Positions 1 to 11,385 of a stretch of 64,000 bases of DNA are shown one piece after another. The position numbers and the translations under genes were made by a program. The notes under the pieces were generated by a model. That model was given only the letters and a program-made list of their open reading frames with translations. It did no database searches and was not told the DNA's origin. Position 1 is the first letter of the stretch. Every line of letters begins with the position of its first letter. Source of the stretch: Armillaria gallica (taxonomy: Eukaryota > Basidiomycota > Agaricomycetes > Agaricales > Physalacriaceae); the NCBI GenBank assembly GCA_037576215.1, contig JBANDB010000002.1:496001-560000 (forward strand), given 5' to 3'.

Positions 1-2
1 CC

Positions 3-1263
3 CAGCAGATGAGATCCTACAGTACGAGGCGGAGTGGAACGCTCGCGCCTTGTGGAATTCCGTACACCCAGATGCCATAATCGAAGAATGGCCCAGGTAC
101 GAGGAAGCCACGCTGGAAATCGAGGTCCAGGAACCCATGCCAGATGAGCCCCCAGTAGCGCCTCCCTGAGTTACTAACACTTTCGTCTACGCGACAAGGA
201 TGGCAGCACCAGGAACGTACACACCCGGATACCTACCATTCGCCGGGGCTAATGGAGGCGGTGGAGGCGGTGCGCAACCTGTGCAGCCACCTCCCACACC
301 ACCAGTACGGGTAATGCTCCCACGATTCCCAGCTCCACCGGCAATGCCAGACCCACCGATACCCTGGGAATTACAAGCTGGAGCGATAGCCCCCTACGAC
401 GACTTCAAGCCAAAAATCTTGAAAGAAGTCGACGACTTTACAGGGGACTCAGAAGACATCGCTCACTTCTTCCTAAAGTGCGAGCTGCACTTCGACGTCT
501 TTAACCGGCATTTCCGCCAACACCCGCACAAGGTAGTCTTCTGCGTTTCTCGACTCGCAGGAGATGCCAAAAGGTGGTGGCAGCTGTGCGCCAAGATCAT
601 AGGAAGGACAGGGGATGGCGAGCAGCAGTACCCAACCTACGATGAGTTCCAGACAGAACTCAATAAAAGGTTTTGGAAGGACGCTGACTCCCAGATAAAA
701 TACGTGCAGTGGGAAAAGCTAAAGCAGTCGGAGCACAAGGACGGCGACAAGTTCTTCCAGCTATTCGAAGAACTAGCCTACCACGCCGGAGTACGCAATA
801 ACGACCAAGTTATGCTCCACCAGATCAAAAAGGCCGCCCATCAGTCGAGCAAAAATACGATATACTCATCAGACGGTGATGTGCCAATCGATTACCCAGT
901 GTGGAAGGCTCGCCTCCTCCGGATAGATCTCAATTGGCGCCTCAAACAGGCAGAAGGAATGACAGGGTTCATAACTCGACCACAGAAGATAGCCACACCT
1001 GTACAGGGTGGTTACACCAGGGCCCCTGTGCCGACAACGACGACGGCCACAGGGATGACTTACGGAGGACGCGGACAGCTGATGAATATCGGCAAGGCTA
1101 TGGCAGACACGGTATGCTTTGGATGCGGCAAGAAAGGCCACTTCAAGCGAGACTGCCCTACCGTGCCCAAAACCCATGCTGAGTCTTTGCAACATGCAAA
1201 TACTTATTGGGATTAAAGGAAGGCCTCTCAACGATTGAGGAGGTAAAAGAAACCGCCGTCTAG
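3..1263 (+). pseudogene. gag: Gag polyprotein of gypsy copy 1 (C-terminal part)
   Basis: Gag forms the particle that packages element RNA. The reading frame enters from the left edge (ADEILQYEAEWNAR...), meets TGA at 167-169 where copy 2 has Trp, and is then open to 1216. It shows the Ty3-type gag core (about 400-960) and a CCHC knuckle, CFGCGKKGHFKRDC, near 1114-1155. Compared with copy 2, a deletion of about 8 nt after 1213 shifts the frame. The lost tail can still be read as KEGLSTIEEVKETAV and stops at 1261-1263. The N-terminal residues before 200 belong to the same ancestral frame, so the ATG at 200 is probably not the native start. Confidence 0.88.
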
Positions 1264-4200
1264 ATAACGATTCAATCTATTCGGCGACTCGGGACTTGGT
1301 TTCGGCTGGTACGCCATTTTCACTTCGCTCATGTACTTATATATCGCCTGTAGTAACCACCGCGCATTTGAATATACCCGCGACTTCACAATCAGACCAG
1401 AAACCAAGGAAGAATCAACCTACGCCTAACGAAGCGACCCAAGGAACGAGCGCGGTAGTCACTGAGCTATCAGCTCAACGTTCGACATTTACGCCTAACG
1501 AAGCGACCCCACTAGGAACGAGCACGGTAGTCACTGAGCTATCGGCTCGATGCCCGGCGAGTAATCTATTGCAGACGAAAGCTCGAGGCGATGAGTCACC
1601 TACCATAGTGACACCCATCATAATGGCGAAGCACCAGTCGAGGCCTTCCATTGGGGAGTTTCAAGCCACAGTGATGAATGCTCGACCGGATGGGGCAGGA
1701 GAGCAGACAGCTACGTCCCCGCGTAAACGTCCTCTACCTGAAATTGCAGCTCTACGGAGTCCCTGCCGCGCAGGGAGTTTTGAGGGAATAGCTACGGCGA
1801 AACCTCCTCTGGTAAAAGAGGCTTGCACACAGGCTGCAGAGTGTAAATCCCACGACGGGGCTCTGATGACAGCAACGGAGGCCAGCTCCCGCAACACTGG
1901 ACTACAGGCCCTAACGAAGGCGACATTAGACAAGACGAGGGACTATTTGCTCTCCGTCCTGAAGAACCAAGAGGACGAACCGGAGTCGGGTAAGTGCCCC
2001 CGATCAGTTGCCAACGCCTATCGAGACGTAGGGCGACCCGACAAAGGGGGAACGCCGAATGAAACGAGGGTCCCGGTCATCACAGAGACGGGCCCGAAGG
2101 AACCAGGGGAAGGCGACCACTTGTCAATGGTGAGAAGCGTAGGCAATCATTGTCCAGTGGTGTCGGCCCAACCTGCTGTCTCTTCACAAGACGGCGCCTT
2201 CGAGGAAAGCGCCTCCCGTTCCACGACCGACAAGAAAGCCGCAGGTTCGGAAGCTGCTAGCGCCCAGGCAGTGCAAAGGGGGCATCAGGTAGCTACTTTG
2301 GAAGAGGTACCTGATCACGAGGACATTACCAGTTTCATGATGAACAAGAACACTAAATTAACCCCTTTAGACTTAGAAAATGCAGTGACCTCACTGACGG
2401 TAGTTACGCCCGTATGGGGTAACGCGAAGGTTGAAGAGGCCCCACAACTGTCCCACACCTATACAAAGGGACAGACCTATAGAGAATGGCTCAAACCATT
2501 CGGAGCTGAGTGGACTCTACATGGCGTAGCCCAAGCACGAATGGAGTCGGAGGCGAAGGCAATCCTCAAAAACTGGATTCACAAAACACGCGTGGAAGAG
2601 GTCGTTGACTCAATGATCGAAGCAATGAGGGGGATGAAGCGAATTGACACACTCTGGTGGCTTTACGAGCTACAAGAGCCAAAGCGACTTATCAGCGTGT
2701 TAAGCGATAAAGGGAAAGACCTGGTGATCCCCGTCATGCTCGGGGCTCCAGGAACAATTCCCAAAATCTCTACAACCGCGCTGGTAGACAGTGGATGCAC
2801 CAGTAGTGCCATCAATCAAAAATTCGTTAAGCAGCACCACATCCCGACCCGACCAATGGCCACCCCGATTCCAGTTTATAATGCCAATGGAACCAAGAAC
2901 TCAGGGGGATCAATTACCGAATACGCCGAGATCGAACTCAAAATCAGGGATCATTCTGAACAAATAGATCTAGCCGTAACAGATCTCAGTGATAAGGAAA
3001 TATTCCTTGGTCACGACTGGTTAGCCCGGCATAATCCAATCATTAATTGGAAAACAGGAGGATTAACGTTTGCACAGTGCGAATGCCGTAAAAACCCATT
3101 CGTACTACCCGATGCAGATCCCAACGACAAATGGGACGAGGAACTGGAAGAGGGGGATACCATCCTTGCAATAGATTTCACGCAGACTATTCTCATACGC
3201 GCACATCACGCCAATGACTTAGCCGCCGCGGCCAACGCAGAAAGAGAGGCCAAGACGTTCAAGGAAATGGTCCCAGAATGGTGTCGGGATTTCAGCGATC
3301 TGTTCGACAAAGACAGTTTCGATGAACTTCCTGACCCGAAAACATGGGACCATGCTATCGAACTCACTCCAAATGCAAGTGCCAATCTAGATTGCAAAGT
3401 CTACCCTTTGAACAGGAACGAGCAAGCGGAACTCGACAAGTTCTTAGACGAGAACCTCTCGAGTGGACGAATATGACCATCCAAGTCACCCATGGCTTCG
3501 CCGTTCTTCTTCGTTAAAAAGAAGGATGGCAAGCTGTGACCAGTCCAAGATTATAGGAAACTTAACGAGATGACGATTAAAAACCATTATCCACTTCCGT
3601 TAATCTCAGAACTAATGGACAAGTTGCGGGGTGCCAAGTATTTTTCCAAGCTTGACGTTCAGTGGGGATACAACAATGTGCACATCAAGAGCGGCGACGA
3701 ATGGAAGGCGGCATTTAGAACTAATCACGGGTTGTTCGAACCCACGGTTATGTTCTTCGGGCTCACCAATTCACCCACCACCTTCCAATGGATGATGAAT
3801 GACATATTCAAAAATCTCATTGCCTCAGGCACCGTCACTGTGTACCTCGACGACATCCTCATCATGTCCAAAACCAAGGAAGAGCATCGTTGCGTTACAC
3901 GTGAGGTTCTGAGGCTTCTCCGCCAGAACAAACTATTCCTTAAAGCAGAAAAATGCGAGTTTGAAACCTTGGAAACCAAATACCTTGGGGTCATCATCAG
4001 TGAAGGAAGCATCTGCATGGACCCAGTCAAAATCGCAGGAATCACAGAATGGCCTGTACCAATCAAGAAAGTACAGCTCCAGTCATTCCTAGGCTTTACC
4101 AATTTCTACAGGTGTTTCATCAAGGGATACAGCAAGGTGGTCAAACCAATGACACAGCTGACAGGAAACGACCCATGGAAATGGGGAAAAGCGCAACAAG

Positions 4201-6344
4201 ACGCCTTCGAAGAGTTGAAAAGATTGCTGGCCGAGGAGGTGGTACTAGCCATACCGACGGAAGGAGGAAAATTCCGAGTAGAAGCTGATGCAAGTGAGGG
4301 AGCGATAGGTGCGGTATTGACGCAGGAGCAGGATGGAAAATGGCGCCCAGTCGCATTTTTATCCAAATCCCTCACCACGACAGAACGAAATTATGAAATT
4401 TATGACAAAGAGCTGCTTGCGATAATGATCGCGCTCGACGAGTGGAGGCACTACCTAATGGGCGCAGCACAGGATTTCGAAATATGGACGGACCACCAAA
4501 ACCTCCAGTATTTCCGAAAACCTCAGAAACTCAACCGACGCCAAGCGCGGTGGGTTACTGAACTAGCCGAATATCACTTCACACTGCACCACAAGTCAGG
4601 AACCGCAAACAAGAAAGCCGACTTACTCAGTTGCAGAGCAGATCACGAGCAAGGAAAGGAGGACAACGATGAGGTTATCGTCCTCAAACCCGAGCACTTC
4701 CGGGCACTAGTCATGCCCACTATCGAGGAAACCCATTCCCAGATAAAGCAAGCCACGCTCGACCACCACCGATGGGACAAAAACATTGCGACTTCCCTTA
4801 ACCACGACCGAGGACTGAAAATGGATAACGGGTTAATCTACTACGATTCCCGCATCTACGTTCCTTCTGACCACGCATTACGAGGCCGAATAATCGCACA
4901 AGTTCACGACCACATCACAGCAGGACACCCCGGCATTGAGAAGACTAAAGAGCTCGTCCTACAAGAATATTGGTGGCCCAGGATGAAAAAAGACATAGAG
5001 GATTATGTCCACGGCTGCGAGACGTGCCAACGAACCAAGTCCAGCACTCAAGCAAAAGCAGCACCACTTCATCCAAACACAATACCCTCCCGACCATGGA
5101 CTCATATCTCCGTCGACATGGTGACTGGTTTACCAAAGAGCAAAGGCTTCGACGTGATCCTAATGATCGTTGATTGCTTCTCTAAGGAAATCATACCAGT
5201 CGCATGCACGACAGAGATGTCATCGGAAGGGTGGGCCAAGATCCTACGAGACGAAGTTTACGCCAAACACGGGATGCCCCAGGTCGTCATCAGCAACCGA
5301 GGCACCGTGTTCATATCCAAGTTCATAAAAGACCTTTATGACTTGCTCCAAATCAAGGCAAACGTATCCACCGCCTACCACCCGCAAACTGACGGACAGA
5401 CTGAGCGAGTGAATCAGGAGGTTGAAAAATACCTCCAGATCTTCGTCAATCACCACCAGAATGACTGGGTAGAATGGCTCCCTCTCGCAGCTTTCGCTCA
5501 CAATAACCACACTCACTCCGCAACGGGTAAAAGTCCCTTCGAGGTTACCCATGGCTATATCGTCGAGGTCCTCCCTGGTGCCGTACGACCCCAAGCACCC
5601 TTCAGAACACTGGCATCAAACACTTTTATTTCACAGATGCAGAAAATCCATGCCGAGGCAAAGCAAGCACTCGAAAAGGCCGCCGACCGGATGAAAGCCC
5701 AATACGACAAAAAGAAAAGACCTGCAGTTGATTACTCGGTGGGAGACAAAGTGTGGCTCGATACGAGCAATCTGGCACTCCCACGTCCAAAGAAAAAACT
5801 CGCAGACAAAAAAACGGGCCCCTTCCCTATCATTGCCAAGATCGGAGCTTCGGCATACAAATTAAAACTCCCCGTAGGCTGGCGTATCCATCCAGTATTC
5901 AACGAATCACTCCTAATGCCCTACACGCCACCCGCATTCCCTAACCAGGAACAACCGCCTCTGCCACCACCCGATCTTATTGATGGGGAGGAGCACTATG
6001 AAATCGAGCAGGTCCTCGAGCATAGAGACTGAAAGGTCCGAGAAAAGGCTGGCGAACCATGGCACTGGACCACAGATTACTTCGTCAAATGGAAAGGATA
6101 TGGACCAGAATCAAACAGCTGGGTAAAGGAAAATGACATGGACGCCGACGAACTAGTCAACAAATACCTCGCAGAAAAAGTGAACCGCACCAAACAAGAG
6201 ACAGGAGATTGGCAGTCCTATACGGACCCATTCACTGGTCGAAAGATTTGGTATGACCAGGCACTCGACTGGGATTGGTTTGGTGGCAACGATGACCCCT
6301 CGACAGGCTTGAACTCGCCGTACGAAGCAACAGAAATCCCATAA
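1260..6344 (+). pseudogene. pol: Pol polyprotein of gypsy copy 1 (PR-RT-RH-IN-chromodomain)
   Basis: Pol lies in the -1 frame relative to the Gag end, as usual for this group. From 1260 the frame is open to TGA 3474-3476, then TGA 3537-3539, then open from 3570 to TGA 6030-6032, and open again to 6344. A long low-complexity linker precedes the protease (LVDSGCTS, DSG type, near 2785). RT has YLDD at 3843-3854. RNase H lies around 4280-4600. Integrase has an HHCC finger near 4900-5040 and a DD35E core with D at 5115 and E at 5403, but Asn (AAC, 5295-5297) replaces the second catalytic Asp that copy 2 keeps. The chromodomain (YFVKWKGYGPESNSWV) follows the last stop. At least two of the three stops sit where an Arg CGA is expected. 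Confidence 0.9.
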
Positions 6345-6899
6345 AACAAACAGCAGTCGAAATGTGCCCTATAATGAGGGATAGCAACAGACCCTCACTC
6401 ATGACTTCTTACAACAATGGACTCCATGTTTATGACCTTTACGACTACATCACGCGCGACAAACAAGCCGGCCTACCGCGCATATGGATCCCCTTCTGAT
6501 CACTCTCATTGCTGTCATACGAAAAGTCCCCCATGCCCAGAAGGCGAAAAAGGCCCCTGGGACAAGCTGCAGTGCATATGACATTGCTCGTAAACCCTGG
6601 AGGTTTAACGAGACGGATGATGATGAAAATCAAAACGGAACGCCGATCCACTGGCCAGCGTGCATAATCAGGCCTGCTCAACGAGACATACGGGTCTAGT
6701 TTACCACTCACGTCACCACCATATGGAAAATCCCCTCCTCCTCTGGGCGAACAAGGCCTTTGGAGCAAGCTGCAGCCCATATGACATTTCTTCGAAAACT
6801 CTGCTCAAGAGCATGAGATCTCTAGGGATGGCATGACGATGACGTAGACGGAACACCGATATACTGGCAGTTGGGACACCTGCCTTAAGGGGGGGGTAA
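6345..6899 (+). repeat. 3' noncoding part of gypsy copy 1 with a degenerate two-unit repeat and polypurine tract
   Basis: No convincing ORF. Two related stretches of about 150 bp, roughly 6520-6660 and 6722-6874, share a series of matching blocks (for example AAGCTGCAG followed by CATATGACATT, and CGGAAC(A/G)CCGAT) and look like a diverged tandem duplication with a period near 200 bp. Copy 2 has a shorter region here. A polypurine tract AAGGGGGGGG (about 6887-6896) directly precedes the LTR and would prime plus-strand synthesis. Confidence 0.6.
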
Positions 6900-6923
6900 T
6901 GTTACGATTTATTCATTTTTCCT

Positions 6924-6960
6924 GCATCTTATCTTATCTTCTACAGATAAGATAAGATGC
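6924..6960. promoter_or_regulatory. Perfect 16-bp inverted repeat made of GATA motifs in the LTR
   Basis: GCATCTTATCTTATCT (6924-6939) and its exact reverse complement (6945-6960) are separated by five bases. The arms consist of GATAAG repeats. The shorter LTRs carry two GATAAG clusters in the same orientation rather than as a hairpin. Fungal GATA factors bind such motifs, so a regulatory role is possible but inferred. Confidence 0.6.
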
Positions 6961-7176
6961 TTACTCACCACTTTCCTTAGACCCGTGACTCCCGGGGAGT
7001 CTTCATAAATCTTCACATCGCTAACACGTCACACTCGGTCGACGTGTACGCGACACGTACTCAACACGACTTAACACGTCTTGAGCACGTCTTATTCTTG
7101 GCTATCGTGTACTTGGCTTATTCACTTTCTAACACGGTAGCCTCATCTTAGTACCTTTTATTGACCCTGACTTTAG

Positions 7177-7224
7177 TATATAAGTAGCTTACTCAAAGAC
7201 TGTATTTCCCTAGCTTTGAGCTAA
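7177..7224 (+). promoter_or_regulatory. LTR core promoter: TATA box and putative transcript 5' end
   Basis: TATATAAG at 7177-7184 is followed 35 nt later by AGCTTTGAGCTAA (7212-7224). This 13-mer is conserved in all four LTRs of the window. It is the exact complement of the primer-binding site next to the 5' LTR of copy 2, which suggests it is the RNA 5' end used for self-priming. Confidence 0.65.
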
Positions 7225-7386
7225 AGTTTATTCATACCGACACACTCTCCTTTAAAACTGCTTCTTTCTTGCTAAGAGCTCCTAAAGTGAGTCTTGGGCA
7301 TCAATCATCCACAAGGGCTAGATGGTGACTGTACGAACGCGATACAGCCGATCTATTCACCTTTTGATTGGAGTTCGGGTCTTACA

Positions 7387-10300
7387 ATTGATAAGATGGA
7401 GACCAAAATCATAGAGCTGAGCATCTGTTGGATTTGGAACATCACGTTGGCGGAGCTTATGTGCCAAATCATCACAAATGTTCTCCTTGAACTCCTCCCA
7501 CAGCTCATGTGGCTTTGCTGGCTGGCAGAAGAGAAGAAGGGTCACAAATAGTGATCGTAACTGTGCTCCTGACTGCATAATAGCTGCCTCCTGTAAGCAT
7601 TGTCTCCATTCATTATCATTTTCCAGCAATCCCATAGCAATGCATGCTTCTTTAAAGTAGCACACTCCACATTGTTGACAGTGTGTAAGTGTTGGAAGGA
7701 TTGAGCACTGGTAACAGCAGTCAAAAGAAGCCGCAGATAGAACCGCTCGCCAGATGAGGGGGCAGCTTGATACATTTGGCCAATGGTAACACCAATAGTT
7801 GTGTATCTTTGGCATGGATTCCAGTGTTTCTTGCTGCTGTTCCAGGTATAGTGGGCAGGAATGTCTTGATACAGATACTGATGTGCACTGGGATCTCTTT
7901 TGTTGAGATCAAACCATTGTAACAGAGTAGTTGTCTTTGCCTCTGCAGCTGCTAACACCTCTTCTGGACTGTCATTCTCATCATATGTAATAAGCTGTTC
8001 ATCAGGGAGATGGACCTGAAGACGGACAACATTTGGCTCCTCCTGATGTAGCCGAAATGAAAAGATTCTCCAGCATGATTCAATAGCAGAGATGTAGCGT
8101 GCATCCAGAAACTCCTTAATCTCATCATGATCCTGAACCTCTAATGTAGTCCTGTCATGGCCCTTGTAGATGTATTTATGGATATATTTGATGGCCTTGA
8201 CAGAAATACAAACCTCCACATTGATGTGACAGTTATATTTTGCACTGAGATAAGGATTGTATGGGACAATATCACGGTTGGTATAGACAGTATGGGTTTT
8301 GCCACGTATTTTAACATACTCACGACCATTGTTAGGATGTGCCAAATTGGGATATCCATCAGTGGTAAATTCAGTATGCTCATTGAAGTCTTTTGGAAAG
8401 TTCTTTGAACAGCGACCATCAGCCTTCTTGCAGCGATGATCACATGGACCATGGACCATGCATCTGGTGACAATCTCATAAAGAATTGGTTGAGTAACAG
8501 GATCAGGAATCTGAGCACATGAGACTGAATCAGCATCAGCAGGTGTGCGAATCTTGTCTTCAGGATCCAGAAAAATCAGAAGATGCATATGAGGGAGTCC
8601 ACACTTCTGAAATTCAATAGTATGCACCATAGCCCTGACTTTTCCAAATATTCCACCCTTCTTGATTTCTTCCAGTAAGGCCTCCTTTTTCAACTGGAAG
8701 ACTCTGGCCACAATATCTGGTCGATCCTCCACTTTCTGATCTGGTCCATCTGTACACTTTAGAGCCTCAACAATTTCTGGCCACTGTGGGTTTGCTGTCA
8801 TTGTAAGAAAGATATCCAGTTTCTGCAAAGCTCTACAAATTGCCATAGAGTCCTGATACAGCTGATACATTGCACGGGGACTGCCAGTATGTGATGAAGG
8901 TAGGACAATACGCTGGCCAGAGTCTTGCAATCCATCAGCATTAGTAGCTGCATCCACCACTCCCTTATACAGATCTGCACGGATAGTTTTCTGATTGAGT
9001 CGAACCCAGTTGAGATTACTTTGTTCAATTGAGGCCCATGCATCCACAATATATTGTTGGTACAGCCGTCCTCCTCTATACAATGGTGCATTTGGTTCAA
9101 ATATTGGACGATCCTGTAGGCGATAAGCATAATACATATGCTGAGTAATCTTTTTATGTTCTCTACGTTCACTTGTTTCAGTCTCTTCCAGGAGCATATG
9201 TATATTCCAACCCAATTCTCCATGTGGAAAAAGGAGAACATAATGAAGAGGTTGATAACTCAGATGAAGTTGGCTAATGTGTTTGAGAGAATCATCATGC
9301 ATACGTAAAACAATATCTCGATCATTCTTAACAGGCTCAGATCCATCTCCAGGAATAATAGCAGCCAACTCATCTACTGTTGGAAGATTATATCGTCGCC
9401 CATTAGTACCATCCCCCACATGCAATCGTACTTCAATATTTGGATACTCTTCATGAGGCTTTTCTTTCATAATGAGATATGCATGACGATATAAATCAAC
9501 ATATGGATTCACATCCTGCATTAAATCCTGCAATTGAGACATGATTTCAGGATTTAAATTAGGATTGCGCCGATTACGCATATGCAATGCCTCCACTGGA
9601 TCATGTATGTACAGCTGTGCATAAGACAATTTCTCTCCTTCCTCAGGCAGCAGAGATCCCATCAGGTGATGAAGCTCGCCAGATACACGAAAGCAGTATG
9701 GTCCTGAAGAATTGGTAATTGCCTCATCAACTTTTACAGCCATGGATGTAAATGCCAATGCTGCATTATACTGTCTGATATCTTGTAAGAAGGCTTTTGA
9801 AAATAGATTGTTGCCACAAAGAAGATTTTGAAGAATGGCAGGAGCAGGAAGAAGAGGAGGTAATTTAACCTGCCCTTGTAGACAGCACATCCCAAAATGT
9901 GGTGTAGATTTTGACTTATTTTTAATCCGCTCATCATGCCAATGTAATGCCCCACAACATTTACACATCCATTTTCTACTCCCAATATTATTCTGAGAGT
10001 ACACCTCAGCATATGGACGTCTTGCCAGAGGAAGTTGTACAGGAATAGCATGTGGTAGTTGATGCTGATGTGGTAGAGGTAAAGGTGGCTGTAGAGGTGG
10101 TGACTCTCTTGTAGGTGACAGTGATTGCTGGTGATGCTCAGTAGGAGCTATTTGGTCAATATTTTGTGGTGGCTCAGTGTGTGCAGGATGGATTTCAATA
10201 GCTCTCCCTCGCCCATGTCCTCGACCACCACCACATCCTTGGCCCTGTGGACCTACAGGAAGCTGTGGAACAGAAGTACTATCAAACACAGATGACTGTC

Positions 10301-10620
10301 CTCCAGGAGCACCACCACATAATTGTCTACGACGTCTACCTCTGGCAGGAAAAACAGGAAGAGTTGGTACTACAGGCATGGGATGTTCACATGGACGATC
10401 TAACTGAGATGAAATATGGGTCTCAGGTGGTATATTAAAACGTGGAAGTTCAATATTAGGATCAGGACCTGGACCTGGTGACCGATCACAACGAATAGAG
10501 GGGAGGTCATCTGAAGACGCTGAAGACGATCCTGCTCCCGTTCTGCATGACGATTCTGCTCTGGTGTAACCGGAGCTGGAAAATCGAAATGATCATTCTC
10601 TCTGGTAGGAGTAGATGGAG
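7387..10620 (-). pseudogene. Helitron Rep protein (HUH nuclease part), interrupted by gypsy copy 1
   Basis: Helitrons move by rolling-circle replication using a Rep/helicase protein. The main ORF (10379-7542) contains a Helitron-like N domain, the HUH motif in GLPHMHLLIFL and the two-tyrosine motif in IKYIHKYIYKGHD. A frameshift near 7651-7656 (TTTAAAG run) moves the frame to FKEACIAMGLLENDNEW and on to GLHLIN at 7387, where the gypsy LTR begins. The Pif1-type helicase half is therefore missing here and should lie left of the gypsy 5' LTR. Upstream, a frame reading TPEQNRHAEREQDRLQR at about 10600-10510 looks like the true N-terminus in another frame, so there is probably a second frameshift or an intron near 10500. 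Confidence 0.88.
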
Positions 10621-11385
10621 ACCTATTAAAAGAAAGCTGTGAGCATTGATCTTAGAAAAATAAGAGTGGTACACACATCACAGGGTATGGAGAGGTGGAA
10701 ATAGTAGCAACACTGTGTAAGGAAGAGGCAAAGACACCTGCAGAGAAAATCAGAAATGAAGAGGTTCAATCAAATATTGATAGACAGTACTGTGAGAGAT
10801 CCCAAAAGTCCTTATTATATGTAAAAGGGTTGTAATTCTTGTCTGAGATGGTGCACTGTGAAGGGAGAGTGGAATAGAGCAGAGGGTAAGAAGGAAAGGG
10901 GACAGGCTTGAAGCCACACCATTGCAGCATGGTGAAGTTGAAACTCAGCCGGAATAAGCCATGGTCTGGCAATGGCCGGAAAATTCAAAGTCCGCCTTAT
11001 TATGTCATCTTCGCTACCTCTCTTACTGTAGGTGGTCGGGAAATGCAAATTTTCGATAAATGATTTTCTGTAGCCCTCACCTGTGCTCCGTTTCCCTAAA
11101 AATTTTATCTGTGTCTTCCTTTATCTGTTCTCATGCTAACATAAAAATCCTCAGCACTTTCATCAAGTAGAGCAAGCGTCGGACGGTGGCCGAGGTGCAA
11201 GTGTCAAAAAGTCGCTATATGCAAAATTCCGTCACGGCAACTGTCACGGTCAAATTGGAAGTCCGCCGTTGCCGGCTACGGCTTGCTGATGCTCACGAAG
11301 AGCTCGCTGAATCACTCCGAGTCCGCGTCTTTCATCAACGCGGAAAATGAGGTTACAGTGCAACGGAAACTGATAGCATGTGAAT
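10621..11385. other. Noncoding region between Helitron and pogo element, holding a dispersed repeat
   Basis: No gene supported. On the minus strand about 11031-10770 matches the repeat module found at 56.83, 58.62 and 60.72 kb; the shared core reads AATAAGGCGGACTTTGAAT followed by a CCGGCCATTGCC-like block. It sits upstream of the Helitron Rep ORF, so it may be the Helitron 5' flank or leader. The stretch 11230-11280 has weak inverted similarity to 14455-14500 and may contain one end of the pogo element. Confidence 0.45.

Larger units (their letters stand above)
1..7386 (+). mobile_element. Ty3/gypsy chromovirus copy 1, 5' end outside window
   Basis: The order gag (CCHC knuckle), protease, reverse transcriptase, RNase H, integrase, chromodomain, polypurine tract and 3' LTR identifies a Ty3/gypsy chromovirus. 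The 5' LTR and the Gag N-terminus lie left of the window. The element carries in-frame stops at 167-169, 3474-3476, 3537-3539 and 6030-6032, a small deletion after position 1213 and a D-to-N change in the integrase triad, so it is dead. It is related to the element at 48230-56742, which fills most broken positions with sense codons. The 3' LTR abuts the Helitron coding sequence at 7387, so this copy inserted into the Helitron. Confidence 0.93.
6900..7386 (+). repeat. 3' LTR of gypsy copy 1 (487 bp)
   Basis: The LTR starts TGTTACG after the polypurine tract and ends GGTCTTACA, giving TG...CA termini. It is homologous over most of its length to the 425-bp LTRs at 48230 and 56318 and to the solo LTR at 61183, but it is longer, with extra CpG-rich sequence around 7015-7085. 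It contains a TATA box and the conserved putative transcript start. The five bases after it (7387-7391, ATTGA) should be repeated left of the 5' LTR outside the window. Confidence 0.92.

Noticed and set aside
200..1216. Independent gag gene starting at ATG 200
   Set aside because: The frame is open upstream to the window edge apart from one TGA at 167-169 and matches copy 2 there, so 200 is an internal Met after a nonsense codon.
869..1231. Minus-strand ORF opposite gag
   Set aside because: Shadow of the gag coding strand without any domain.
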